In this document: piece after piece, positions 43,537-53,502 of the stretch
Layout: each line of letters opens with the position of its first letter
How positions within the stretch are numbered: position 1 is the first letter of the stretch
Source of the DNA: Candidatus Poribacteria bacterium
GTDB lineage: Bacteria; Poribacteria; WGA-4E; PCPOR2b
Reading direction: 5' to 3'
Assembly (NCBI GenBank): GCA_022822005.1
Contig: JAJECO010000053.1
Coordinates: 124,001 to 188,000 of the forward strand
Length of the DNA: 64,000 nucleotides
Position numbers and translations under genes: made by a program
The notes under the pieces: generated by a model
Database searches by the model: none
What the model was told of the DNA's origin: nothing
Seen by the model: the letters and a program-made list of their open reading frames with translations, nothing else

Positions 43537-44997
43537 TTAGGAGACAGATAAGCCTTCCCAGTAAACTCTCAGACTGTCCCCCCAATTCGATATGACCTGA
43601 CGCGGATTTGGATGCTCAATGCGCCGTCGGTTCAGTCTCGCTTCTTGGGCAAGTAAATTTGCGCGGCACGAATCAATTGCATCTTCGTACCCCGGTTGAC
43701 TCGCCAGATTCTGTGTTTCCCACGGATCTTCTCCCAGATCGAAAAGCTGCACACGACCAAGACGCGATGCGTCCGGTCCCGGTGGACGAAAATCCTCCGG
43801 GTCAGCAGGCTTATATTCCGTGACATATTTATACCGGTCCGCGACCACCGCACGTCCCCAGTAGTTGCTCTCAACATATGCGAATTCGCGCCACGGCACT
43901 CTGTCGCCTTCTGCCAGCGGACGCACGCTCATGCCTCCGAGGCTTGGGCCGTCGCTTCGATTAACTTGCGTGGCTTGAGATGGATCGATCCCAGCGTAGT
44001 CGTAGACTGTAGGGACTACATCTACGCCTGAGATGAAATGTGCCCGGTCAAAGCGGTTTTTCTGCACAGGTACACCGTCTCCCAAGCAAGCAACGATAAA
44101 CGGAACACGAATGCTCTCCTCGTATAGCGTGAATTTTTGGAACATCTGATGACTCCCACACGCTTCGCCGTGATCTGCACTGAAGACAATAACCGTGTCC
44201 TCACAGAAGGGCGTCCCTTCAAGTGTGTTGAGCACGACACCGATCTCCGCATCAACCTTTTCGATGAATCGATAATAATTCCAGATAAGATACCGCCAAT
44301 GGAACTCGTCCCAATCGCGTATCCCGTTTAGGATCGGCGCATGGATGAGGGCGTCATCAGTTCTACGGCAAACTTGCTGCAGCACAGTTTCGCTTTCATC
44401 GTAATGGAAGTTTTCGGGCAGCGGTGGCAATTCATCTTCAGTGATAATCCCCTGCTGCAACGGATTTGGGATGCGCTTTTCCTCATGGTTATGCAGATAT
44501 TCGCACACATCGTGCGGATTGAGGTAACCTATTTGTAGATAGAATGGTGCGTCACCATCGTAGGCCGTCAAAAAATCTATCACAGCGTGTGTAGACGCGG
44601 AATCGTAATATTCTCCACCTCCCGCACCGATGTCACGCGCCCCGTAATACAGGGTGTGGAAACTCTCGCGCACATTTCTGCCCGGTACGTGCCACTTCCC
44701 ACAGTGGAAAGCGGCGTATCCGTTGGTATTCAGAACTTGTCCAACATCCGGAATTCCCTCGTGCATATATCCACCGTTAAACGGCACCCCCGTCTCTGAA
44801 GTGTAAAGTCCCGTTGCCCAACTGGATCGTGTAGCGGCGCACACCGGGTCGCTGCAGTAAGAACGCATGAAAGATGTACCGTTTCGGTGGAGGCGGTCGA
44901 TGTTCGGCGTGTGTAGGTACGGATTTCCATAAGCTGAAACAGCGTTCCACGATTGCTGATCCGTATTGATAAATAAGATATTCGGTCGGTCGTTCAT
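43537..44997 (-). CDS. Cys-type sulfatase
   Basis: 486 residues. Metal Asp13 is in FINTDQQSW; the formylglycine precursor Cys53 lies in VCAATRSSWATG (the CxAxR form); HCGKWHVPG and FSADHGEACG follow. No signal peptide is visible. Its ATG overlaps the stop of the preceding gene (ATGA), so it is the last gene of a tightly coupled operon: mscS, GH172, unknown, sulfatase. The partners suggest cleavage and desulfation of a glycan-derived substrate. Confidence 0.93.
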   Translation of the reverse strand: MNDRPNILFINTDQQSWNAVSAYGNPYLHTPNIDRLHRNGTSFMRSYCSDPVCAATRSSWATGLYTSETGVPFNGGYMHEGIPDVGQVLNTNGYAAFHCGKWHVPGRNVRESFHTLYYGARDIGAGGGEYYDSASTHAVIDFLTAYDGDAPFYLQIGYLNPHDVCEYLHNHEEKRIPNPLQQGIITEDELPPLPENFHYDESETVLQQVCRRTDDALIHAPILNGIRDWDEFHWRYLIWNYYRFIEKVDAEIGVVLNTLEGTPFCEDTVIVFSADHGEACGSHQMFQKFTLYEESIRVPFIVACLGDGVPVQKNRFDRAHFISGVDVVPTVYDYAGIDPSQATQVNRSDGPSLGGMSVRPLAEGDRVPWREFAYVESNYWGRAVVADRYKYVTEYKPADPEDFRPPGPDASRLGRVQLFDLGEDPWETQNLASQPGYEDAIDSCRANLLAQEARLNRRRIEHPNPRQVISNWGDSLRVYWEGLSVS

Positions 44998-45788
44998 GCG
45001 CTAACCTCCACTACTTCTTTAAGCACGAGGGTTTGGAAGAAATTGGCAGAAATAGCCACGTTGCCGTTCCTATCAAGCCACCAGTAGGACGGAAGAAGCC
45101 CTTCCCCGTACAGGTAATAGCCATCGAGTTGTGTTTCGCCCATCTCTATCGATTCGAGGAAACCGATGCGGTTCACAGGTCTCAACTTCTCAAGGTCTTC
45201 CAAGATAGCCATTTCCACGACTTCGCCCGATTCCTGAATCTCCCTACTGAGCGCGGGAATCACGTCGAACAGTGCCCAATTACAGGTGAACGGTATCTCT
45301 TTTTCTATCAGACCAACGGCAACTTCATTCTGGTTGACGGTCAACCGGATTTCGTCCGCAACTTGTTGCCCTTCACCAATGAACGTAGAATAGCTGTCCT
45401 GACAGTCGTTCTGCGCTTGGATATGCCACTTACCCCTGAGTGATCGATACAGATCGTTAGCGGTATGAAAACGGAGTTGGAGCTCCTCACCGCTCGTCCC
45501 ATTGGTGTATTGAATCGTGTAGTCCCAACGTCCATTGTCCGCTTGCTGCCGTCTGATAATCGCCTCACCGAGGCTCAGATTATCTTGCAGATGCTCCCTT
45601 ATCGCGTAACCACGCCAATAATTTGGAAATATATTATAAATATGCTCGGTGGTTCCGGCACCTATTCGGTCTGTTTTGGGGCCCCCATAAAATTTGAGGA
45701 ACGTCTCGACCAATTGTTGTGCGAACTGGGGGTTTTGTGCGCCATAATTGTAATCAAACGACCAATGCAATGCCTCGCTATTTTCCAT
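44994..45788 (-). CDS. Conserved-looking hypothetical protein of the GH172-sulfatase operon
   Basis: 264 residues, no signal peptide or membrane helix. The first part has HWSFDYNYGAQNPQFAQQLV and an all-beta look (SGEELQLRFHTANDLYRS), with a final strand-rich region (GYYLYGEGLLPSYWWLDRNGNVAISA). No motif I recognise. It starts 19 nt after the GH172 stop and its own stop overlaps the sulfatase start by 4 bases, which points to a shared pathway. Confidence 0.65.
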   Translation of the reverse strand: MENSEALHWSFDYNYGAQNPQFAQQLVETFLKFYGGPKTDRIGAGTTEHIYNIFPNYWRGYAIREHLQDNLSLGEAIIRRQQADNGRWDYTIQYTNGTSGEELQLRFHTANDLYRSLRGKWHIQAQNDCQDSYSTFIGEGQQVADEIRLTVNQNEVAVGLIEKEIPFTCNWALFDVIPALSREIQESGEVVEMAILEDLEKLRPVNRIGFLESIEMGETQLDGYYLYGEGLLPSYWWLDRNGNVAISANFFQTLVLKEVVEVSA

Positions 45789-45807
45789 CGGCTAACCTCG
45801 CTTTCCG

Positions 45808-47346
45808 CTATTCCGCACGGGGGATCAGGACGCTACCATCAGGTAATGTGGCGCGAAATGCAAATGCCCAACCACAATAATTGGATCCCAGTGTATTGCT
45901 CAGTTTGAGGACGATTGTGTTCTGCCCCTTCTTTAGATCGACTTGGAGGGTCTGCTTACGAAAGGCACCGTGGTGTCCGAGATCCATCCGATCATCCCTA
46001 TTCACTCGCAGAATCAACCGGTCGTCCCACGCCAAACGGAGGCTCGCCGCTGTGTCCTCCGCTACCTCTAAAACACATCTCGCTATAGCCATCGCATCCC
46101 GACTGTTGCTGGGCGTACCTCGTATGTGGGGGCGAAAGATATGATTGAAATCTACGAACCCACGAAGTGCGAACCGCTTCTGCCAACGGGCGACATCTCT
46201 GCCGATCTCACGAGATTCCTCTGTAAGCCAAGGAGATTGTTCGTCGTGCATACCGTCGAAAGTTGCCTCGGGGTCAAAATCGGTCTCCGCTTCCAGATTG
46301 GCTTCCATGGCACGCTCCTCACGATTCCAGAACGGACCGCATACCCACCAGCTGCCGGTGTCCGGCAGCGGAAGGTCATGGGTCCCCTTAGGCAGCTCAC
46401 CCCACGGCGATTCAAATCGCTCGGCAGGTTGGAGTCGTTCCCAATCCGGCATCTCGAAAAAGGGTCTGACCGGTCCTTCCTGATACCAGTACGATGTCGC
46501 ACAGATGTCATTGCGCATCGAGCCAAACCGCACATGGATCGACTTCCTGAATTCAATCGTATCCCGCTCAAAGAACCGGTAACCCACCAATCGCTGTGCA
46601 GGTCGGGCTTGACCGACATCGGCGTGTGTGTAATAGGGCATACCTGCGTAAAGATGTGTTTCTGGATCGTGTAACGCACCACCGAACGATGAACCGAATG
46701 TATCCTCGCCTCCAACCCCTCGAAGGTAGGCAGGGTGATCGCCATCGCCGTCTATGTAGATGTTGTCTCCTCCACCGTGGCTCCAGCGGTCTGTATCGTC
46801 GTAAAGCCGTACGCCGTAGGAAAACCCGATCAGTTGCCCCGGTCCGTCCGCGTCCAAGAGCAAGAAGTCCTCCCCATAGCGTTCCGTCGGTGCCTCGCGC
46901 CGCCACCGGGCACAGAAGCGGCGTGGTTCTTCAAGTTCTTGATTCGGGAAACGATGCCAATTCACGAACATATAAACCGAGCCATCCCCGCCGCCAGACT
47001 CCACCTCGACTCGGGCAGACCGTGCGAAAGGCATGTCGAAATAACAGTTGTAACCGCTGAAACCTTGCACGGACAGGTAGCGCGTGTTCACTGGATACCA
47101 AGGGAGTCCGTGCATCACCCCAAAAAAGTCGCCGAACGGCGCCTCGACGTAGGGCACGGATTCATCGTCAAAATAGATACGCATGATAGCGTTCCGACCA
47201 TTCCCCTCGCGCCCGGCTGTTCCCCACATATGGCGTATGCAGCCCGGTCCCTCCAAGTTCGCGAAAGTTGTCCGCTCATTCGTTTTCACCCGTTGAACTA
47301 CACTGATCCGGTCCGATACAGCGACCTTCGGCAGGTTCAAATTCAT
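45808..47346 (-). CDS. DUF2961 / GH172-family protein
   Basis: 512 residues. Signature phrases of DUF2961: LEGPGCIRHMWGT near the start, FDDESVPYVEAPFGDFFG, FARSARVEVES and NIYIDGDGDHPAYLRGVGGEDTFGSSFGG. GH172 enzymes include difructose-dianhydride-forming and other furanosidase activities, with catalytic carboxylates in this beta-jelly-roll fold. A C-terminal beta domain ends in KGQNTIVLKLSN. No signal peptide. The start codon overlaps the mscS stop (ATGA). Confidence 0.85.
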   Translation of the reverse strand: MNLNLPKVAVSDRISVVQRVKTNERTTFANLEGPGCIRHMWGTAGREGNGRNAIMRIYFDDESVPYVEAPFGDFFGVMHGLPWYPVNTRYLSVQGFSGYNCYFDMPFARSARVEVESGGGDGSVYMFVNWHRFPNQELEEPRRFCARWRREAPTERYGEDFLLLDADGPGQLIGFSYGVRLYDDTDRWSHGGGDNIYIDGDGDHPAYLRGVGGEDTFGSSFGGALHDPETHLYAGMPYYTHADVGQARPAQRLVGYRFFERDTIEFRKSIHVRFGSMRNDICATSYWYQEGPVRPFFEMPDWERLQPAERFESPWGELPKGTHDLPLPDTGSWWVCGPFWNREERAMEANLEAETDFDPEATFDGMHDEQSPWLTEESREIGRDVARWQKRFALRGFVDFNHIFRPHIRGTPSNSRDAMAIARCVLEVAEDTAASLRLAWDDRLILRVNRDDRMDLGHHGAFRKQTLQVDLKKGQNTIVLKLSNTLGSNYCGWAFAFRATLPDGSVLIPRAE

Positions 47347-48284
47347 CGAATCTCTCCTCCCTGTGCAGGTGTAGAAAGATCTGTCGGCAGTTCGTCTGAG
47401 ATTGCAACGGGCGGAGGATTTTTCAACGAGTAGAGCACCTCGGAGTGTGGATAGCAGAATTCCACCTTGTCATTTGCGCCGAACGCCCTATGGATGATTT
47501 TTACAATATCACTGACATTCTCTGCGTAATCCTCAGGGGTTGTCCTATAGCGTAAACGCATCAGCACCCCCGCATCAAATAGCTCTGCCCTGATGAAAGG
47601 TTCTTCACCAGTTATCTCAATCGTGTCCGCTGTAACCTGTTTTGCTGCCTCAACTAAAATCTTTTCCGCCTCATCCCAATCGGATTGGAATGTTAGGCGT
47701 ACCGGCACCTCACTCAGGATATACTCCACATCAAAGGTATAATTCGTAATTGTCTGACTGAAAAGGATCGCATTCGGGATCAGTATCCCACGACCGGAAC
47801 GCTCCTCACCCGCCACAGTGCCACCAACCTGATTCAGGATCACATGGGTGAGTGTGATGTCCTCCACATCCCCCTTGATACCAGCAATAATGACCCGTTG
47901 CCCAATTCTAAAAGGACGTTTCAGAATCAGCATGAGCCATGCAGCAACGCCAGTTACAGGGGCTTGCAATGACCAACCGACAACCATTCCCAAAAAGCCT
48001 GCGGAAATACCGAGCGCTTGGATCGAACCACTCAAGCTGATCACACCGAAGATTACAATGATGATCACCCAGACAAACGTCCATGTCAGCATGAAATTAT
48101 CGGCGTTTTCCGTTTTCAATGCCCGCCTATAGACATATGCTCTTATAGGGCGTGTCAAAATTGCTTTAACTAACAGCAGCGTAGCGATGGTTGTAACACT
48201 TAGCATTACCCCACGGTATTGGGATTGACTCAGCGTAACAAAAAGATCTCTGACGATGTTCCACGCTTCCAATAACATTTCCAT
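47343..48284 (-). CDS. MscS-family mechanosensitive channel
   Basis: 313 residues: three or so N-terminal transmembrane helices (YRGVMLSVTTIATLLLV, TWTFVWVIIIVIFGV, the pore helix ISAGFLGMVVGWSLQ), then the beta domain with RPFRIGQRVIIAGIKGDVEDITLTHV and IPNAILFSQTITNYTF, and a C-terminal alpha/beta vestibule. It releases solutes on hypo-osmotic shock. It is the first gene of the operon with GH172 and sulfatase, an unusual partner for these catabolic genes. Confidence 0.92.
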   Translation of the reverse strand: MEMLLEAWNIVRDLFVTLSQSQYRGVMLSVTTIATLLLVKAILTRPIRAYVYRRALKTENADNFMLTWTFVWVIIIVIFGVISLSGSIQALGISAGFLGMVVGWSLQAPVTGVAAWLMLILKRPFRIGQRVIIAGIKGDVEDITLTHVILNQVGGTVAGEERSGRGILIPNAILFSQTITNYTFDVEYILSEVPVRLTFQSDWDEAEKILVEAAKQVTADTIEITGEEPFIRAELFDAGVLMRLRYRTTPEDYAENVSDIVKIIHRAFGANDKVEFCYPHSEVLYSLKNPPPVAISDELPTDLSTPAQGGEIR

Positions 48285-48512
48285 CCGTATTCACCCTTCT
48301 TATCAATTTTTTTGAGAATATGTATATCAAGATCGATACAACCATCTGCTTCTTTCGTTCAAAGAATTATACCATAAATCTATCCTCAACCTGAATCGAT
48401 ATTTCCGATTTCTTGGTTTGAACTTGACCGTTATCAGTCCCTATGATACCATCTGTCCTCACATGGTCTCATTATACCTATCACCACAATTTCCCACACA
48501 AGGAGCAAACCG

Positions 48513-49634
48513 TTGAAACAGAATCCAAACACCGTCGCTGTCAAAGTCGATGCCGGCGCCATAGATCGAAATAACGACCTAATCCGACTCCCTTTCAATC
48601 CGAAAGATCACTTTCCCGATTGGCAGGAAGGAACTGCAACACTCGCCATTTCCCAAACGGATGCGGATGGATCGCCGTTAGATACGGAAATCCCTGCTCA
48701 GTTTGAACCGACAACCCGTGAGTTAGCGTGGCAAACCGGTTCCCTGAGTGCGGGGGAATCTGCACGGTACGCTATCCGGGTCGTTGACCTACCACCCAAC
48801 AACCGATACGCTATCGAGCAGAAGCCGGCACATCTCCTGATTACCGTCGATAATCAGGTGTTCGCACGATACAATTTCTTGGGCGTCTGGAAGCCGTACT
48901 TTTGGCCCGTGAATGGAACTCACGGCACGGTTGTGCGCGGAGCAGGCGGCGGCGATCATCCACACCACACAGGGCTCTATCTCGCCTACGGTGGGCATGG
49001 CGAAGGTGGATCGGCGAATATCTGGTCGGATTGGGATGAACCACCTTATGGTCCCTGCGGGAAAATGCTGCACCAACGGTTTATCCGACTCACCGCTGGA
49101 CCTGTGTACGCGGAATTCGTGGAAGACCTGATCTATGTCAAAGGAAACGGCGATCAGATCCTAACGGAGACTCGAACGGCGCGTGCTTGGTACGCCGACA
49201 ACGGGAGGCGTTTTCTGGATATTACTCACGAAACCACGCCGCCGATAGATATTGGGGACAGACAGTTTCTCCTCGTTGCACGGTTGAATCCATCTATGAA
49301 TCTGCCAGATGAAGGGCATGTCGAAAATTCGGAGGGACTGATCGGTCGACAGGAGGTCCATCATCAGCGAGCGCGGTGGTGCGATCTCGGCGGCACTGTA
49401 GGCGATGGTGTGAACGGACTCGCGTTGTTTGATCACCCAGAAAACATCGAACACCCCGGCTTCTTCGGCGAGATTGCCGTTCAGCAACAGATGAGCATCC
49501 TCCATCATCCACCACACAATAACGTCCGTCTCCAATTCCGCACCTATATTCACGAAGGCATTACGCCGGATGCAGCGGTCGAATCCCATTATCAGTGTTA
49601 CGCCAATCCACCGAAGGCTGAAATTTGCGCCTGA
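48513..49634 (+). CDS. PmoA-family (DUF6807-like) protein
   Basis: 373 residues starting at TTG with AAGGAG 7 nt upstream. The family signature is HGTVVRGAGGGDHPHHTGLYLAYG in the middle with NIWSDWDEPP, plus a late HPENIEHPGFFGE. Despite the name, family members are not methane oxygenase subunits; they look like beta-sandwich proteins of carbohydrate-utilisation loci. It overlaps the long reading of the creatininase gene, whose likely start is 32 nt after this stop. Confidence 0.8.
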   Translation: MKQNPNTVAVKVDAGAIDRNNDLIRLPFNPKDHFPDWQEGTATLAISQTDADGSPLDTEIPAQFEPTTRELAWQTGSLSAGESARYAIRVVDLPPNNRYAIEQKPAHLLITVDNQVFARYNFLGVWKPYFWPVNGTHGTVVRGAGGGDHPHHTGLYLAYGGHGEGGSANIWSDWDEPPYGPCGKMLHQRFIRLTAGPVYAEFVEDLIYVKGNGDQILTETRTARAWYADNGRRFLDITHETTPPIDIGDRQFLLVARLNPSMNLPDEGHVENSEGLIGRQEVHHQRARWCDLGGTVGDGVNGLALFDHPENIEHPGFFGEIAVQQQMSILHHPPHNNVRLQFRTYIHEGITPDAAVESHYQCYANPPKAEICA

Positions 49635-49666
49635 TAAAGAGACCACCCGAAACTGAGGAGAATCTA

Positions 49667-50512
49667 ATGAAATATCGTTTCGCTGAAATGATCTGGTACG
49701 AAACCAAAGCGGCTGCCGAACAGGACCGCGTCGCTGTCCTCCCCGTTGCAACCTATGAAGATCACGGTCCCCATCTCCCCGTTGATACGGATGTCGTCCT
49801 CTGCACGGGCATCTGTGAACGCGCCGTAGCACGCATCCCATCGGAAGCGGTGCTTGCGCCGCCAGTCCCGCACGGCTACAGTCCGCACCACATGGATTTC
49901 CACGGCACACTCACCATCGGTTGGGACACCTTTATCAAGTATGTCAGGGATGTCTGTTGCAGTCTTGCCCACCACGGGTTCAAGCGAATCCTCATCGTCA
50001 ACGGTCACGGGAGTAACGCGTCTCCCCTCGACCTCGCGGCACGGCTGACGAATATCGAATATGAGGGGAAGATCCTCTGTGCCTCAGTAAATCATTGGGA
50101 CACCCGTAAAATTAAGGATGTCGGTGCCGAGGTCAGGGATTCCGAATATGGTGGAACGTCGCACGGCGGGGAATACGAAACCGCGCTCTATCTTGCCCTA
50201 AAGCCAGATTTGGTCGATATGAGTCGAGCGGTTGACGAAAGGTCGCCGTTGCCACCGAGTTTCAAGACAGATCTGCTCGCGGGCACACATCCCCAAGGGT
50301 CGGCGGCGCGTTTGATACCGTATTGGAGTTCACAGACCGCAAGCGGTGTGTTAGGCGATGCGACCAAAGCCACCGTGGAAAAAGGGGAGAAATTCTTGGA
50401 GGCAGCGACGGAGGGGCTTGTTGAATTGATCCGTGAATTGAGGGGAACGGAAATCCCGCCTCGCCGTGACCAGCACGAGGAGCATATGTCAAGAAAGACC
50501 GCATGGACGTAG
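49667..50512 (+). CDS. Creatininase-family amidohydrolase
   Basis: 281 residues from the ATG at 49667 (GAGGAGAA upstream), which removes 14 residues from the longest frame. Metal-binding phrases are typical: VLPVATYEDHGPHLPVDTD, PHGYSPHHMDFHGTLT, LIVNGHGSNASPLDLA and GGTSHGGEYETALYLAL. Family enzymes hydrolyse cyclic amides such as creatinine or formamide-type intermediates. It follows a PmoA-like gene on one transcript. Substrate unknown. Confidence 0.88.
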   Translation: MKYRFAEMIWYETKAAAEQDRVAVLPVATYEDHGPHLPVDTDVVLCTGICERAVARIPSEAVLAPPVPHGYSPHHMDFHGTLTIGWDTFIKYVRDVCCSLAHHGFKRILIVNGHGSNASPLDLAARLTNIEYEGKILCASVNHWDTRKIKDVGAEVRDSEYGGTSHGGEYETALYLALKPDLVDMSRAVDERSPLPPSFKTDLLAGTHPQGSAARLIPYWSSQTASGVLGDATKATVEKGEKFLEAATEGLVELIRELRGTEIPPRRDQHEEHMSRKTAWT

Positions 50513-50560
50513 GAATAATTTAAGCTGCTGCTTAAAGCGTGCCGTATTGCGTTTCTCAAC

Positions 50561-50636
50561 CCCGCTCGGCTTGGATAGACATATCCAAGCCATCTTGGGT
50601 GGGATGCAGCGGATTTGTCAATCCGCTGCGAGCGGT
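50561..50636. repeat. Paired-hairpin repeat, copy B (inverted relative to copy A)
   Basis: Two perfect 10-bp stems: 50568-50577 with 50582-50591 (loop GACA) and 50606-50615 with 50620-50629 (loop TGTC). On the complementary strand the order, loops and flanking GAGCGGG match copy A at 5641-5725. The pair changes in stem one (GTGGATT versus GCGGATT, with the complement altered too). Confidence 0.75.
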
Positions 50637-50738
50637 GATTTTCTCATTTTCATTCTTATCTACCCAAGCTGCGCGCTATTTTTAAGCGTCCATAGACTCA
50701 ACGCAGGGAAGGCAGATCCCAATTTATCAAACGAGCCT

Positions 50739-51713
50739 TTAGGCAAGTCGCTTCAGCAGAGTAGACGGCACCTGCCGTTCGCCCAGCGTGAATGCCTCAC
50801 CCTCGCCAGTCGCATCAAACCCCAACGATTCAAACAGTGCGCGCTTATCTTCATCCTCGACGGAAAGCGTTGCCTGCCATTCCGTTGCCCCACGGTCACC
50901 GCCCCAGTCCATTGCTGCCTGGATTAAATACCCCCAAGCGTCCAGTCGGGATTGATGCGTAAAACCGTCTACATGACACACACCTGACTCGTCAAGCCGG
51001 GCAGTCCCCAAGCCAATCAGATGGCCGCTGTCCGCCCCCGCCCCAAACCATGCGCCGTTCTGTTCTTGGAGGAGTGCATCGTATTTTGGATACAGCCCCA
51101 TACACGAGGATTGTAGGGCGTAGCGGGTCGAAAATATGCCCGCATTCGCGTCTAACACCTGCCAGTCGTGCGGACAAACGATCAGCGGAATCATGGGGAC
51201 TCGGTGTGCCGCTGTGCCCGGTATGACGGTAGTTTGTCCCGCCGCTTCCCTGAAATAGTCCACCAGAAACGCTTCCGGTGACTTGCCAGATACGATCAGT
51301 GCCATCACATTGGCACCGGCGAGTTTCCGCCAACCGAGTCGATAATATATCCGTGCTGCCGCGGGGTTTCCTGTGCCGAGAAAAAATGCTTCACCGCCCT
51401 GCTCTCGAAAATCGTTCAGAGCACATTCACAGAGCTGGGCAGCGATTCCCTGACGCCGAAACGTAGGCGGCGTCGCGACCTCTCCCAGCCCGCCCAAGCG
51501 TGGTTCTGCTTTGCCAACTGTGAGATGAGAGGTGCCCGCCAGGTCTTCCTCCTCCCGCATCAGGTAAAGGATATCTTCGTTATCTTCGATTTCATTGCCA
51601 GCAAAGATGGGTTTGAAGTCTTCATAAGAAGTCTCGAAAATTTCCTCCCAGAATGCGGTCAGCTCTGGAATAAGCGCCTCCGGTAGGGGCACGCTGATCC
51701 TCGTAAAATCCAT
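50739..51713 (-). CDS. GNAT-family N-acetyltransferase (double-domain)
   Basis: 324 residues from the ATG at 51713 (GGAGGG upstream); the longest frame would run 58 residues into the sulfatase. The N-terminal domain has the acetyl-CoA loop VATPPTFRRQGIAAQLCECALNDF and GTGNPAAARIYYRLGWRKLA. The C-terminal half is a second, degenerate GNAT-like domain with WQATLSVEDEDKRALFESLGF. Acceptor unknown. It follows the sulfatase by 32 nt and is probably co-transcribed. Confidence 0.85.
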   Translation of the reverse strand: MDFTRISVPLPEALIPELTAFWEEIFETSYEDFKPIFAGNEIEDNEDILYLMREEEDLAGTSHLTVGKAEPRLGGLGEVATPPTFRRQGIAAQLCECALNDFREQGGEAFFLGTGNPAAARIYYRLGWRKLAGANVMALIVSGKSPEAFLVDYFREAAGQTTVIPGTAAHRVPMIPLIVCPHDWQVLDANAGIFSTRYALQSSCMGLYPKYDALLQEQNGAWFGAGADSGHLIGLGTARLDESGVCHVDGFTHQSRLDAWGYLIQAAMDWGGDRGATEWQATLSVEDEDKRALFESLGFDATGEGEAFTLGERQVPSTLLKRLA

Positions 51714-51745
51714 AATTTCCCTCCATCCCAACAAAATCGGGACGA

Positions 51746-53230
51746 TTAAAGATTCATGTGTTCTTCTTCTGGTAAGGACACAGGCTTCGCATCCTCCGTC
51801 CCAATGCTCCAGTCCGCCAAACGCAACCGCAGGTCTGCCAGTACGTCCCGGTGGGCGGGATTGTCTACCACATTCTCCAATTCCCACGGATCGTTTTCCA
51901 GATCATACAGTTCGTCCCGATCGCCCATCGGATCGTGCACATATTTCCACGACCGGGTACGCGCCATCTTGCGCCTGCCCTCTGCTTCTCGCCACTGCAA
52001 GGACTGTATCAACGCCCGCCTGCCGTAAGGTTGAGGCAGTTTTTCCAAATCTGCCAAGCGGAAGGGCGGTCCCCCGCTGCCGTATTCAGAAAAAGTAACA
52101 TCTCGCGGTTCCGTATCGGTGACGGTTGGCAGGCTCTCACCGTGCATCGAGCGGGGTATATCTAACCCTTGAAGCTCCAGCAGCGTCGGCACGATGTCGA
52201 TTAGGTTCGCCATGCTGTCGTCACGCACATTGGTAGGAACCTCTCCGGGCAAAGAGACAATCAGCGGCACACGGGTCAGGCAGTCGTAGAAGACACCGCC
52301 CTTGCACTGCATCCGGTGCTCACCGATGAAGTCCCCGTGGTCAGAGCAGAACACCACAATCGTGTTTTCGCGGAGACCGAGATTTTCCAGTGCGTCCAGA
52401 ATCTGTCCCAACGCATCGTCAATAAAGCGGACCATGCCGTAATACACCCCCATAACGCCATACACATCTTCAAGCGCATCCGCTTCCACCCCCAGCATCT
52501 GATGCAGCACACGATTCCGCTCAGGAGCGCGTTCATCAAACTCGTTCTCCCGCCAAGGGGGCAGATCGATTTTCTCAGGCGGGAACATCGCAGCGTACCG
52601 CTCCGGTACCACCCAAGGCTCGTGCGGATCTGGAAACGAGACCCATAACGCAAACGGGTCATCTCGGTGGGCTTCCAGAAATCGAGTTGTCTGACCCGCA
52701 ATCAACCCTGTGGAGTAGTCCTCTAACGGAAAATCGGAGGTAGCATAACCGAAGCGCGGGTTCTGGGGCGTCATTGTCCGCCGCAGTTCATGGGCGGCCC
52801 GGATCCCTTCTATTGGACGAAACCATTCCATGCCGCGAGTCTCCGCGTGTCCCGACATCCAACCGTGACCGACCTCGCACCACGTATCGAAAAGTCCTAA
52901 ATCCTCCGTACTCTCGAAACAGTGGTTCTTGCCAATCAAGCCGGTGTGGTATCCCGCATCCTTCCAGAGTTGGAACGCATGGGTCGCATCCTCTGGCATC
53001 AGGGTCTGATTGCGTCTGCCACCATGCGAATGTGGGAACTGCGACGTCCAGAGCGAAATTCGAGCTGGAACGCACAGGGGATGGGGCGTAAAGGCATTTT
53101 CAAAGAGCACCCCTTCGTTCGCCAAGCGTTCCATGGATGGCGTTTCGCAAAAAGTATTGCCGTAGAGGTGGCTGGCGGTGGCTTTCTGCTGATCTGTCAT
53201 AATCACCAAGACGTTGGGTCTGTCGGACAT
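51746..53230 (-). CDS. Cys-type sulfatase
   Basis: 494 residues. Metal Asp13 in VIMTDQQKA; formylglycine precursor Cys53 in LCVPARISLWTS; GLIGKNHCF and FCSDHGDFIGEHRM follow. The C-terminal part contains MARTRSWKYVHDPMG and NDPWELENVVDNP, common in sulfatases of choline- and glycan-type groups. No signal peptide. First gene of a two-gene unit with the GNAT protein. Confidence 0.93.
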   Translation of the reverse strand: MSDRPNVLVIMTDQQKATASHLYGNTFCETPSMERLANEGVLFENAFTPHPLCVPARISLWTSQFPHSHGGRRNQTLMPEDATHAFQLWKDAGYHTGLIGKNHCFESTEDLGLFDTWCEVGHGWMSGHAETRGMEWFRPIEGIRAAHELRRTMTPQNPRFGYATSDFPLEDYSTGLIAGQTTRFLEAHRDDPFALWVSFPDPHEPWVVPERYAAMFPPEKIDLPPWRENEFDERAPERNRVLHQMLGVEADALEDVYGVMGVYYGMVRFIDDALGQILDALENLGLRENTIVVFCSDHGDFIGEHRMQCKGGVFYDCLTRVPLIVSLPGEVPTNVRDDSMANLIDIVPTLLELQGLDIPRSMHGESLPTVTDTEPRDVTFSEYGSGGPPFRLADLEKLPQPYGRRALIQSLQWREAEGRRKMARTRSWKYVHDPMGDRDELYDLENDPWELENVVDNPAHRDVLADLRLRLADWSIGTEDAKPVSLPEEEHMNL

Positions 53231-53502
53231 GTCGCGCTAACTCCTATCGTGGTTTGTCATATCAAATTTTGGTTATGGTAGTAGATATCCAGTAGTTTGT
53301 CGAGCATAAAATTTGCTTGCGTTCCCAAAATAGTCTCGGATGTCGGTATACTATTGACAACGACCTACGCCTCTGCTAAAATTAGGTTTCGCGGGAAAAA
53401 GTGACCTGCGAGCCAAACCAAATGCAATAATGCTAAGACGCAAAAAAATAAAAGCACTCTGCACCATTGCGACTTTGCATTCAACTGGACGGGTGGACAA
53501 TC
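53231..53502. promoter_or_regulatory. Divergent promoter region, sulfatase and nusB
   Basis: A 272-base gap between divergent genes with no coding frame of substance. It must contain both promoters. The half near nusB has A-rich tracts (53433-53455). No operator is recognised. Confidence 0.4.

Noticed and set aside
46152-46745. 197-residue and other long alternative-frame ORFs within the GH172 gene
   Set aside because: They are Arg/Ser-rich shadow frames within a gene whose own frame has clear DUF2961 motifs.
48513-49634. Methane monooxygenase subunit
   Set aside because: The PmoA family name is historical; the HPHHTGLY-type motif and lack of membrane helices do not fit a methane monooxygenase.
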